This document shows, in pieces, positions 1 to 13,030 of a stretch of DNA of 64,000 bases (within the stretch, counting starts at the first letter, position 1; the number at the start of each line of letters is the position of its first letter). Location of the stretch: contig OY740773.1 of the NCBI GenBank assembly GCA_963513935.1, positions 96,147,291 to 96,211,290 on the forward strand, given 5' to 3'. The DNA is from Aphrophora alni. Lineage: Eukaryota; Arthropoda; Insecta; Hemiptera; Aphrophoridae. The translations under genes were made by a program, and so were the position numbers. Under the pieces are notes generated by a model. It saw only the letters and a program-made list of their open reading frames with translations, ran no database searches and had not been told where the DNA came from.

Positions 1-465
1 AATAGGGATAAAGGAATCAATCAGACTCAGAATAACTATTGCGTCTTCAACAAGTGCAATATATATATTACAATTTTTAATTTGTTTTATGAACATTTGC
101 GTAAAAGTAATACACAAATTTTGATCGTTTACTCATCAAATTAAAAATCATTCAGCTTGTAAAAAATCATAAAATTCAGAAATATCTCTTTTATACAGAG
201 ACTTTTGTGTAACATTGACATTTATATTCACAGTCTTGAAACCTTTTCAGCTGAATATTGCTCGCCACAAAAAAAAACTCAACGTGTGTAACGAAAATAG
301 AAATGTTACGAAAATGAAAAATACCAGAATTTTTTATAACTCGTCATATCCCTATGCTAAGCCACACTCTGTGGCTCTTCCCAACAATATAAACTGTAAT
401 TTTTTATCCGCTGAAAAATATTCCAAGCCAACGATCGACATGTTATATCGTGAGCACGCGCACGT

Positions 466-503
466 TTGTGTGTGTGCGTGTGTATGCGTGCGTGCGTATG
501 GGT
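466..503. repeat. GT-rich imperfect microsatellite
   Basis: Alternating purine-pyrimidine run of GTGTGT and GCGT units, which gives a Cys/Val-rich artefactual reading frame. Such runs can form Z-DNA; nothing suggests a gene. Confidence 0.8.
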
Positions 504-2487
504 GATGCGCCCAAAGTGTTTGTCTCTTCACTTATAAAGTTTTATGTAAGAAATTTAAAATTAATAAATTTTTCCAAGAAATTATTTCCTTAGTAATCTA
601 TTTTGCAAATCATGTTGGTAATTACAATTTATCTGAAGGGATTTTCCTGTCATTGTAACTACTGATAGAAGCAGGGTTAATGGAGAAATACAAGGTCTGA
701 TATTGAAATAGCTACCCTATCTCAACCCTTTAAATTTTCAAAATCAAACCTCTATTCTACACTATGTAGAATCATTCTACAGATATATCTGATCCTGTAA
801 TGTCCTTGTAGACTGTACGTTTAAGAAAGGTATTAAATGAAATGAAATTCAAAAATTAAGATACTATATTTATTTAAAATCGATCTTGATTCAGGTACTA
901 TGTTGCCCTATTCAACTTGGTTCTTTAAAAATAGAAAAAGATTCAGAAAAATTATAAAAACAGCCATGGAAGCCTTTTAACTAATTAATGCTTAGGATGG
1001 TGAAAAAGTAATTGGTTTGAGCTCACAATTTAACGTCGAGGATTACAATAGGATTGTTTTAGCGGTTTAAATTGCTCTGATACAATCGGATCAATATTAA
1101 CATATTTGTAAAACAAGTTGTAATATGGTTAAGTAGATAAATCAGATTATTTGTTTTCCCAAACGATAGCTGGTTTTCTTAGTGATATATTGAGACAAAA
1201 TATCTATAAGTCTCTTAAACCTGGAATTAGCCTACTAAACCTGGAGCAAGTGTCGCCTAAAGGTGTTTCTGAAAAGGAAGTATTGTGTTCAAGTACATTT
1301 AATTCTGGGTTGGGATAGATACAGCGTGCGTTACAGTTGTGCAGTTTTAATAAATTTATATCCTCTACCTTCTAATCATGATTAATATTTCCACATTGTG
1401 CAAACTAATTCGCCGTAATTCATAAGACTTGTCAGTATGAAATATAATGTAATTTTAATTAACTTTTTCATAAATATATTAGGTGTATTTTTATTACCCG
1501 ATGAATAAACAAAATAACTTACAGTATGTATTTATAACCGGCAAATTGTAATAGTTTTATATAAAAAGGAAAATCATAATTTATGACAGTTATGATAAAT
1601 AATTCAACGTTATAAAACTTGGCAAACTTTAATTGGAATACTTCTAGTTTCTTTACTCTACTTTTTATATTTTATATAAGACGCAATATCTACCCTTTTT
1701 AATATTACATCAAGATCAATTTTATTATACATTAACAAGTTTTTGTTTGTTCTAAAACATTGATATATACTTTTCTAACTTCAATTAAAAAAAATCATGT
1801 TTACGTTATAGTTGATGAACAAAAACTATGAAAGATTTACGTTCGAGTACGTTTAACTAGTTACCGAAATTAAGATTTATTATTTTTTATAAAGTACTGT
1901 ATGTAAAAATCAAACTTAAAATGTATTATTTAAAAAAAAAAAAAAACATTTACGTGTTATATTTGTTTTTATACAGCGAAAATGAAATTCAAAATTGATT
2001 GTAATGTAATATTGCTAGGGCTGGACACTTTTCCCCAGGGATTTTCTAAGTTTAATTTTTACTATTATAAAATAAAATTGGAATTATGCTACAATCTCGG
2101 ATGGATTAAGTTTAATATTTACCAAAATAGAAATTAGAAAATTTGCAATTTTCATTATTATAAATATTCTTATTTCAATTGTCAGTTTTGGGTAAAATGA
2201 AAACGTGAGAGGCAATGTATCATTTCAATGCTTACGTGCTATTCCTGTGATATATCTCAAAAGGAGTAAATCTAATAGGATGTATACATGCAGGCCACTG
2301 TATAATTTACCAAATGTGTTTTTATACTTTAATTTATTACAGAAAAAGAATAAATATACGAGAAAAAAGGAAACATATCTTCAGGGCCTATGTAATTCTT
2401 AATAAACAGACAAGATTCTTAATGTAAAACTATGTTCTTCCTATTTAAAATGTTTAGTTATTATAATATTCTTAAAATGTTTGAAAG

Positions 2488-2515
2488 AAAAAAAAAAAAA
2501 AAAAAAAAAAAAAAA
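2488..2515. repeat. poly(A) tract, 28 bp
   Basis: Uninterrupted run of 28 A. It could be the tail of an old retroposed copy, but no recognisable body or target duplication was found upstream. Confidence 0.9.
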
Positions 2516-2866
2516 CAATCAAAACAAAATTATTGCTCTTCTGAGATTTGTTTATTTGTGTTGAAAATAAGTACAAGCAAACAAAAATGATTTTGTAGGG
2601 TAACTTCTTATCGATGAACGCATACCAAGAGAACTGAAAATAATTCAGTATTCTTACAGATTCTTACAAAACAACTAGTTTGTGTTAATTTATATCAATG
2701 TTTCTAAACAAGGAAAGATCTGATTCAAATTTGAACAAAAATTTCAAATTATAACAGACTATTGTATTGTTGGAGGACGTAATTTTTTTAACAGGAGGAA
2801 TAGTTATTAGCTGTTTTCAACAATGGAATAGTTAGGTCTCGAAGGATCGATAAAACAGTTTAAAGG

Positions 2867-2889
2867 TACATCGATAAAGGATCGATGTA
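2867..2889. other. perfect 9-bp dyad with ATCGAT cores
   Basis: TACATCGAT and ATCGATGTA flank a 5-base loop (AAAGG). A further GGATCGATAAA copy lies about 25 bp upstream, so the ATCGAT/TCGATA motif recurs within about 50 bp. It resembles a clustered transcription-factor site (DREF-type TATCGATA is related), but no gene is visible next to it. Confidence 0.4.
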
Positions 2890-3644
2890 TTAAGTTTTCA
2901 TTTAAGACAGTGACAGTCAGTTTTCATTGCTAAAATTTTATTTTTAAAAACGGTTTTTTTTATATTTATTTATTTTTTTAAATATATGTCTTAAATCAAA
3001 TTTAAAAAGAAATTCACGTACAACAAAGTAGCTATGTAACTCTGCGAAGAATTACGTATAAAGTTAATTTTTATAAATAAATATTAAGTTTTTAAAAATT
3101 ACCTCAAAAATTTTAACTCGGTACAAGAACGCAAAATTATTTATTTGAGACCTTGGTTTCCTTTGCCCTCAATCAGTTTTATTATAAAGTCCACACGATA
3201 TTACCCCTCCTCGTGCCCACTCTGTCCCAGTTCCTGATTTTATTTAAACTCAACTTATATAGATCCTGTCAAATAAACAGGAATCAAACATTTGCGGCCC
3301 ATGTTAAAAAATATTTCTATTAAAAATATTTAACAATTGCTATTTGCGATTACAAGCTAAAGTGATATGTTAATTTTTTTTAAATGTATAAATACTAACC
3401 ATACAAATATTGTTTCTTATATGTGGTGAAAAATGTTGCATTTTTCTAAAAAACCTTTGAAAAAGTATTCAAGGGATGGCTACTTGACCTCATTTGAGGA
3501 TCACTTTTTTCTTGATAATAATTAAATTTCTCTTTCAAATTGTCTATTGAATTTGTTCGATACTATCATGGCAATCCCAATACACCTAGCTAGATCTACA
3601 CCTTTATTAATGCAGTCTAGTTACATCCCTCACTTTCATCGTTC

Positions 3645-3725
3645 CCATCAGATCTCTAGACCAACTCTTGTTCTTTTCCTACACTGACGCTGTGAGTTTA
3701 CTTAAGAGCTGAGTCTTTATTTTAT
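3645..3725 (+). repeat. dispersed repeat, diverged copy
   Basis: Phrases CAGATCTCTAGACCAACTC, TCCTACACTGACGCTGTGAG and GAGTCTTTATTTTATT align in order with 28925-29045. Confidence 0.35.
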
Positions 3726-4501
3726 TCAACAGGTGTCTTTAAACAACAAAGAAAAACAAGTTACCAAATACTCTGTACTTCTACATTTAATTAAGAGAAA
3801 TTCCCCACTGTACGGTATAATTCAGTTTCAATCGGAATTATTTTAAAGAAAAGAAGAACAGAGATTAATGTCAACGATGTGGAAGGAAGTCAAGCGACGT
3901 AGATTGCTTTATATTCATTTATTCAGATGTGTGTCATTTGGTTCTTGTAAACGTTAATCAAAAGAGTAGAAGACTATTATCATATTTTCTATCCGAATAG
4001 AATCGCTTCAACAATCGACAATCTTAATTATAGCTTTTAGATAATATCAGACACGTCATTCCAATCAATTATATGATATTGTACATTAAAAAATATAAAA
4101 ATAATTACTATATTATTAGAGGTAAAAAAATATGATTTACATCTCCATCTCTAGTTGTACCACCCATGAGCAAATGTTGTCCTTCAATAAAATACAACAA
4201 TTGAAATAAAATGATGTATTATTGTATTTAGTAAAACAAAATTTCATTCTCTTTTAATTGAGAAAGATAACAAAAGAATCATATTAACACAGTGTAAGTG
4301 TATTTATTGTCTTTTTAATTATGTATGTTTATTGAAAAAAATATATATATATATATTATAGATTTGGTTTGTAAATTTATATTTCAAGAATATAGTATGA
4401 CAAACAATAATCACTAATTGAATATAATATAAAATTAAAAAGAAATATTGTTTGGGCTACAATGGTGTCCTGCAACAATTTGTGTTTCTTGTTGTTTAAA
4501 G

Positions 4502-4665
4502 GACCTCTCAGTCCTAATCAGCTTTTAAAACGGAAAAGAGAACATAAACTAAATACTCCAATCCCAGATATTCTAATAGCTACTTTATCGGAAAAGAACC
4601 GTCACGTGACTTCTGTTTTTTTCTTTATCTGGCGCGATTCGGAGATTTACTCCATCTTCAGTTAA
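4502..4665 (+). CDS. possible exon, function unknown
   Basis: A T-rich tract ending in AG at 4500-4501 precedes an open frame of about 54 codons ending at a stop at 4663-4665. The encoded peptide begins GPLSPNQLLKRKRE and is unusually mixed and charged for this AT-rich background, with few of the Ile/Phe/Asn/Lys runs typical of chance frames here. No good splice donor is seen, so if real it would be a terminal exon. No domain recognised. It could equally be an old transposon remnant. Confidence 0.25.
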
Positions 4666-7537
4666 TTAACACTCTTCTGAGATCGTTAAAATATTTAAGA
4701 CACACATAAACACATATATTTAAAACATATGAAATATTTAACGTTGGACGTGTCCCGTTTAGTGGTCCAAAGACAACTCTAAAAATTATGTCATCTTTGG
4801 GCTAAATATTATTATTTAAATGAAAAAAAATTAAACCAATTTTTCTTCAGTTATATATAAAATGATTTTTACGAACACAAGGAATAAATACCACAGCACT
4901 TCGACCATTAGAAGAACCATTAGAGAACTTAGCAGACCTTAATTTAAGGTTATTGAGGTTGACTAATAGTGAGTTCGAGAGTGTTCCAGAGAGCCCTAGC
5001 TGGATGTAGTCTTGAGTCAGATCTCACTCTTTAATATTTGCTATTACGTCTGTTTTGACCTAATCTTGTTCATTTCCAACCCTCACTCTATTAGAATAAT
5101 AGATGTTTAAAAGCCTTCGTTTCGTACGCTTTTCTTCCTATTTTATAAGACGATGATAACTGAAAGGTTTATTACTTTTAAACAACAAACAAACAATTAA
5201 ATATAGAAAGTAATACGACAACTGAAGAATTATTGTTAGGAAACTGTGTATTTATCTTATTAGTCCTACCTAAAACCATTTTAATAAAATGTAAGACCCT
5301 TTTTTTAATATCACTTTTTAAACCAAATATTGCCTTATTGTGTTAAAATTAAATAACAGAATGATTTAAAATGGTGAAGGGAAATATTGTTAAATGTAAA
5401 ACAGAATATATTTATATGTATAACCTAAAATTGTGTAAGATCATTTTTTATATTTGTGAAACATTAAATTTATTTATATATTAATTCAAAACTAGTAGCA
5501 ATGCTTTATCAATAAGCGTAAGTTAGGAATCAATGCTTTGTATAGCAGCATATGTTATGCTTAGTAATATGTGAATTTAAAATTACATGATAAAAATTGT
5601 TTTACGAGTTAACACCTTACTTAAATTTTAATTAAAATAATCTTTGCTATAACTTTCTCAGAAGGAAAATAATACCAACTGTCCTATAATTCCAATAACA
5701 TAAGTATTAGAATTGTAATTTCAAAACTTCCTTACAAATGTCAATGAAACTTTTCTAATGATGAAGTTTCCTTTGGCATCAGTGACCTCAAGTTAACAAA
5801 GTTAGACATTTTGTGCTGGATATTCTATTCTCTCGTAATAATTATAAATGTTCTTAAATTATTCTTGTATATATTCAACAAAACATTTGTCAATAATATT
5901 GGAGTTTTAATAAGAAATTAAATTTAAAAAATTACAAAAAAAGAATTGCTTTTTGATTATTAGAAACTATATATTAATAAAAAAACCTGGATAAAAAATG
6001 TATTATGTATATATTTAATCATGAAGTGAGGAATATGCTGAGCTGATTTTAATTTATACCGTACAACGTTATGTAATTTGACTACTACTAACAATATAAA
6101 TTTCTACAGTTGTTTTAAATTTAAAGTGATTTTATTTATATATTCTAGACATACCTTAGGTTTAGGAAAAATTAAAGGTTTCGGTGTAATTACGTAGCTT
6201 ATCCATATTTTAAAATAAATATTTACTTATATCAGTAACGTATAAATCGCCATTTTTAAACCTGATATAACTCTTCTTCAATATATTTTAAATTCGAATG
6301 CCGGTGAAAACCTTTCTTAAAATAAGCCAATAATCGAACATCCATTATTTCAATTATTCTACTACGACGCGAAAATTGTAGTTTAAAATTTTAATAAAAT
6401 TTAACGTCTTGCTTGAAGTAATATTATGGTAAATATACGGTATATAGTTTAAAATGAAGGACTCTCTTTTATCGTTAAGATTTAAGAACATGAGGATGGT
6501 CTCGCTTTTATATTGGCAGAGACAATTAATCGATATTTCCTAAAAGAAACAAATAAAACCATAAAGTTTCATAGAACAGATTTCATTACCTTAACAGGAC
6601 AAAAACACTGCGCTAACTTTCCCAATTACCAATCTACAATATAAAGAGAAAACAAACAAGGCAAAATTTGTTGTCAATCAAAATAAACCATGGATCACCG
6701 TTTTGGAAAAAAATAATAAATAAATAAGCACCGCGCTCTGTTTTTGCCATCGTATTTGAATAAATTGAGCTTTTAATAAGTCAGGTTCCATATTCGTTAT
6801 TTGCCACATATTCCTAAAAAACATTAAAATAAAATTGATTTTTTGCACATGGATAAGGATTAATAATATTTACATTTTGTAAAAATTTAAACCAAATCGG
6901 TTGTTCCGATAAAATCGGAATTTTGTGATTTTTTTTCTTATGGCAGCTCATCCCAAATTATGAGTTATTCAAATTTTAAAAATTCTTAGGAATGACTAAC
7001 ATTAGTAGTAGTTATTTAATTTTAACAAATTTTATTAAAATATCTCTACGAATTGGACAGAACTGCACGTATGACAGACTGACAATTCCAAAACCTTATT
7101 TCATTTTTATTCTTTAGACCTCAGATAAACATATCCCCTAAAATCCCGACATCTATTTTTTAATCAATCACATAACTTTCATACTACCTACAAAAAATAG
7201 TAGTAGAACTTATGATAAACTAGATGCGTGTCAATATTTCATCTTAATATACGAGAGGAAGCCTAAATTAAAGCTTCCAGAATGTATTTGTCATTAAAGT
7301 AATCAATATTTGGTCATCAACTGTAGTACAGTTCATTGTTTACCGCTTCCTATTATATTGTCGTCTATTGTGATGAGATTAGAATCTCTTAGGTCACGTG
7401 GTCAGATAATTTAATCAATTAATGAAAATGTTCCTTTATTAGCTAGATTAAATTTTATGCATATGCGTTTATAATTTAATAATTAGGCCTAAGTAATTAA
7501 GAAAATTAAATGATGATCATCCATAACAAAACGTTGC

Positions 7538-7594
<57 letters not shown>

Positions 7595-10500
7595 TATTTA
7601 ATGTACAAAGCTAGACGAAAACTAGTACGGAAGATATATTCAGAAAGCAAAGTATTATATTTTTCTAAACTTTGGTTCATTGCTTCAAATATCCAATCTT
7701 ATTGTTTTGTGGGGAAACTCTTAAATCACCACCTAACCTAACATAACCAAACTTTTGAAAACAAGTTTGAACTAGGACTGTACTGCAGATGTAGATACAG
7801 GGAGATAATTTTGAACATGCAGTAAGAGGTATAAAAATAAATCTCGTACAAGGATATATACCGTAACAATTTAGTTTCGGGTTCAGAATTTAGTTTTATT
7901 GGTACCAATTTTCTTGCCTCACAGATGCGTTTAAAATGAGGTATCGCAAGCCTAAACGAACCATTTGAAATTGTTTTCAATTCCCCCCCCATCCCCTACT
8001 CCTTCAAAAATAAAATAACCTAAACCTTTTCTTTTTTAGATTGCCTCTCACCAAAAGAGTGTGCCGCAAACAGAATTCAAATATCTCAAATATTTAAAAT
8101 AGTAAGATGGGGGGCTAAGTTTCTTTTAGCCACTTTGTATATAGTATACAGGATGTCTAACCTGTAAAATATTAAACAAGTATAATCATTTTTAAAGTAG
8201 TTATACAGATCATATTATTCTTAACATATTAAAAGTTAAAAACTGTGAATGTAATAAGGTTGTGTAAACTCTCTTGTCTATATTGGCTTATCTATTATAC
8301 TATCCTTGTAACAAATTTCCTTCATTTCGTTACAATCAATAATAAGAACACTGCTTATAGTAACGAGAAACGTATTTGACAACATGTAATAGATCATAAT
8401 TAAAACATCGATTAATGGTTTATATTGAAAGACATTTAAAAATGACCAAAGAGTCAAAAGAAATACGAGCCTGAATAATTAAAAAACATTAATTTTAAAT
8501 GCATTCTTTTTCTTGAAGATAAACCATCATCTATTATAAAAAATTTAACATGTGTAATTTTTTATCATTCTTGTATTTAAATTTCTTTTATTACTTGTTT
8601 GTTTCAGCAAAGAATATTAGGAGAACATCTAATTTATGAGATTTAGTAAAATAATAGCTTTAGAATAAAACTTGTAAGAGGCCTATAACAATGAAGTTGA
8701 TAATCTAAAGTTTTTCATCCGTATAACATCTAACCTTCTTTATAAATCCCTAAAAGTTTTCTTTAATCATTCTGTTCAACTTGAATCAGGAAATTGATCT
8801 CAAGTCCTGTAATAGACTTCCGTGAAGGTTTAAGCTCTTGTGTAATATCCTGAAATAAGACAGTAAAACCGCTCCTAATAGTCGAAGAATCGTATTGTTT
8901 CTTATAATACAATTTTTCATTTATTATTATCACTACCATAACTTAGTAATAAATTTATGTATTTAATACTGAGTTGTGGTAGTGATAGTTTACCTAAATG
9001 AACTGTTAATAAAAAAATCTCGTAAATCCATAAAATTGTTCCATTCTTGATCAAGAATTTTGTAAACAAGAAAATTAGGTGTAATATAGGAATTACCAAC
9101 ATAAAATCTGTTAGATGTTACAGAGAAAATACTTAATTAATATTGTTTGCTAAAACATTAGTATTTTAAACCCCAATAACAAATTCATGATCAATGAATG
9201 TTGTTATTAAATGTAGTATTTAGGTTACTTTCGCTTACTAAGTCAGACAGCTTAAGTTTGAGGTCTGTCGGTCTTAGTTATCATTGCTGTTGCCTAAAAA
9301 CATAGATAGAAACATGAAATTTAGTATAGAATACTATAAATAATATATAATATAATAATATATAATATATAATATAAAAAATGTGCCTATTAAATAGAAC
9401 CTTATTGAAACTCAGTATATTCTAATTAAAAACACCAGAGTGCTAGTAATTTAAAAAAAAAAAATTTTTAATTTTATTTTATTTTATTTTTTTGTATCTT
9501 GTGTGTTATTCAACTTAAAATCTACCAAATTAGATAAAAATTTGCAGATTTCAATTCTGCATGTAATGTTACTACTATGATGACACATAGTAAATTTGTT
9601 GTCAAAAATGTAATTTCAAACCCTGACCTGAATATAAAATGTGATATTCATACAGTTACGAAATCTAGGACCAGGTCACCTACACGAGAGTACTTAGTGG
9701 AACTTTCCTAACACATTACATTAACAGGAGCAAAGCTAGTGTATACTGTTTATTATACTGACATCTGAAAGTTGCTATACATAGATTAAATCCTTTGATC
9801 CACCAATATAATTTAACATTTCCTACAAAGCTCAAGAAACCATTTTTGTAGATTACATTTAGAGGATGCTTGTAATACATAATATGATTAGGCTTGGTAA
9901 GTACCATGATAGACTTCTTTCATTGTTTTAGAGGGTTGTTGATTTAAGTTTGTGATGAATATTACAACCAAAAAACGTTGATTGTTAATATTAGAAAAGA
10001 TTTTTTGTTTTCAAATAGCAAACAAAATAAATGACTCCACGTTAGGAGAAAGTTTAAATTTTTGAATCTTGGCTCAATGCGTTCATTTCTGTTTATGGAA
10101 ATTGAATTTTATATAGTCAGGATATTTCTCCATCTGCTTTAGACTTTATAAGCAATTAATATGCAAATCTAGTCTGACTTAAGGCAATATAAAAACAAAG
10201 AAATGTTTACTGCAATTTCGAAGGAAGGGTGAATATTGTTTAGAATATTTCATTGAGTATGTGTCTATAAATGCATTAAGCTTTAAAAAACTATATAGCA
10301 CTATATTTCTATATTATATATCAAAATTTAAAAAAAATTAAATTCAAACTTTCCCCATACATATTTCTATTTTTTAAAAAATGAGTTTTGTTATTTATAA
10401 AGTTAATTTATAAGCCTTCGTCTCACACAGAAACAATATTCCCATTCATTTACTTGAATCTACGATGACATTGCATATATTATTTTTTCTAAATTACCTA

Positions 10501-10734
10501 ATCTAAACTATAATCTAATGCTTTACTACAAAACAGCGAACTTTCTAATAATAAATTGTTGTTATTTGTTAATATTATTGAAAAATAAAATTCGTAAAAC
10601 TATTGATATCTGGAAAATTTATTTCTGTTGAAACTAGTCAAATTACACTCGTTTCAAACACTGTCTCTCTAAAGTGGGACGTAACCAACTTTTAAGAAGA
10701 ACTAAATTGCACAGAAAAATAATTATTGTTTTGA
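4666..10734. other. AT-rich non-coding DNA
   Basis: Six kilobases with no recognisable gene. It contains a 53-bp poly(A) run (7540-7592), an 8-bp C run at 7983-7990 and a TA-rich patch at 9335-9376. A minus-strand frame near 7738-7992 is open for 84 codons but lacks clear splice sites or motifs. Confidence 0.6.
7540..7592. repeat. poly(A) tract, 53 bp
   Basis: Uninterrupted run of 53 A on the plus strand. Its length suggests a fairly young retroposon tail or an expanded mononucleotide repeat. The preceding sequence is not recognisable as LINE or SINE. Confidence 0.9.
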
Positions 10735-11105
10735 ATGAGATTCCGCTCCTAATCAGAGAAGTGAATGCTACCAGAACATTTACGAGTTATTACGTCTTCA
10801 CAAGATGTCAATTGAACAACTAACTTCACTAGAAAATCATTGTGTTTTATTTGGTTTAGAAGTAATGAGCTCAGGTCCCAATCCTAGAAATGACTGTTTA
10901 AACCACTGAGCTACCAGAATAATTACCAATTATTACATGTAATACTTTTCCACATGTTTGTACAAAATAACTAATAGTACAGGAAAATTGTTCTGCTTTG
11001 AGTTACTGATTCGAACCACTGATATCAGTTGCTATTATTTATCAGAGAAATGACGTCGTAAATCACTGATCTACCGTATCATTTAGGAATTGTTACTTTT
11101 TCACA
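10735..11105 (-). repeat. three tandem tRNA-like (SINE-like) units
   Basis: On the minus strand three related units of about 140-160 bp occur, anchored by CTGGTAGC/GTAGCTCAGTGG-type Pol III A boxes near 10768, 10910 and 11070. Unit 3 also keeps a B box (GGTTCGAATC near 10993-11003); units 1 and 2 have only decayed B boxes. The shared text includes an ATCAGAGAAATGAC core and AACATTTA-type flanks. I read this as a decayed tandem array of a tRNA-derived SINE. It could instead be tandem tRNA pseudogenes. Confidence 0.5.
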
Positions 11106-11272
11106 ATCACGTTTTTGAAAAGTAATATTCGTATTCACGTATAATCACACAACATTGTTGTTTCACGAAAGTACACTAAGTAACGAAAAGATGTAATTGG
11201 GCAAACCCTGTTCTAAAGTTTGTCTAACTTACAGGCGTATTTATTTATAGGTAAATGGGTTACATAGTAAAT

Positions 11273-11275
<3 letters not shown>

Positions 11276-11311
<36 letters not shown>
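11276..11311. repeat. (TA)18 microsatellite
   Basis: Perfect TA dinucleotide run of 36 bp, just downstream (in minus-strand sense) of the exon candidate at 11394-11544. Confidence 0.95.
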
Positions 11312-11317
<6 letters not shown>

Positions 11318-11393
11318 GATTTTAGAAAAGTCAATAATTAATCAATGATCGATCTGTTCAAGTGATTAGAGCTACAGAAATATAACAACTTAC

Positions 11394-11544
11394 ATAACAC
11401 TTCCAGATATTTAGTTTTATCCGGACTGCATTCGTATGTCATACTTCTGAAACCTACATAATGACAGGCTTCAGAGTTGTTAATAAGATAAATTCCTTGA
11501 ACATTTTTAAACTTCTTTCTGAGCGTTGATCCAACATCTATTGC
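11394..11544 (-). CDS. internal protein-coding exon of an unidentified gene
   Basis: Strongest host-gene signal in the window. On the minus strand a consensus acceptor (ACATTTTCTGCAG) is followed by 151 bp that are open in one frame and end at a consensus donor (GTAAGT at 11393-11388). The exon starts in phase 0 and ends in phase 1, encoding 50 residues from AIDVGSTLRKKFKNVQG to KYLEVL, with two cysteines in EACHYVGF and YECSPD. The composition is typical of real protein. I do not recognise the family; an extracellular module is possible from the Cys/Tyr/Gly pattern, but that is a guess. Neighbouring exons were not found, as expected with long introns. Confidence 0.65.
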
Positions 11545-11994
11545 CTGCAGAAAATGTAACATTTATATCACTTTAAATTTTGAGCTGAGGTGTTATCATG
11601 GATACCAGATATTTGTACTCGTTAGTTTTACTGAATATAAAGACACCCACTTCCAAAATACACCAAAGAACGCTCTCATATACTAGACCACAAAAGATAT
11701 ATTTCTACTACTAGCTATAGTTACATATTACTAATAAAATTAATACAGGGTCATTGTATATAATTTCTGAGTACAAATATAGTAATCTAATGAAATCGTG
11801 TGTATGCGCATAAAAACAATCCGTTAAAAGTTAATCAATTACTTACCAATTAATTACCTCGTTAGAAATGACATTGAAATAAATTTTTACTCAATTTCCA
11901 GTCCTTACATATGTATTTACTGATTTTAACATCTATACGTTTTTACCAGCAGCTAGTATTGTTAATACAATAATATCGCAAGTGAAATATATAC

Positions 11995-12059
11995 GATCTA
12001 GACTGGGAATTGAACCCAGGACCTCTGGCTTTACGCACCAATGCTCTACCAACTGAGCT

Positions 12060-12067
<8 letters not shown>
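11995..12067 (-). tRNA. tRNA-like sequence, probably pseudogene or SINE head
   Basis: On the minus strand it has a good A box (TAGCTCAGTTGGTAGAGC), a pairing D stem, a 5-bp anticodon stem, a perfect T arm (CTGGG-TTCAATT-CCCAG) and a B box GGTTCAATTCC. By the A-box register the anticodon is GUA (Tyr), but position 33 is C instead of the invariant U. The acceptor stem pairs at only about four of seven positions. No T-run terminator follows directly. A functional tRNA is therefore unlikely; a tRNA pseudogene or the head of a tRNA-derived SINE fits better. Confidence 0.6.

Positions 12068-13030
<963 letters not shown>

Larger units (their letters stand above)
1..4487. other. AT-rich non-coding DNA
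   Basis: I see no convincing gene here. Reading frames are short, low in complexity and lack flanking splice signals. The stretch holds a GT-rich run near 466-503, a poly(A) run at 2488-2515, a small perfect dyad at 2867-2889 and a short TA run near 4340-4357. Confidence 0.6.

Noticed and set aside
7725..7750. CCTAACCTAACATAACC resembling insect telomere repeat (CCTAA)n
   Set aside because: Only two perfect units; too short to call an interstitial telomeric repeat.
7738..7992. 84-codon minus-strand frame as an exon
   Set aside because: Composition is partly protein-like but the possible donor is weak and no acceptor is evident.
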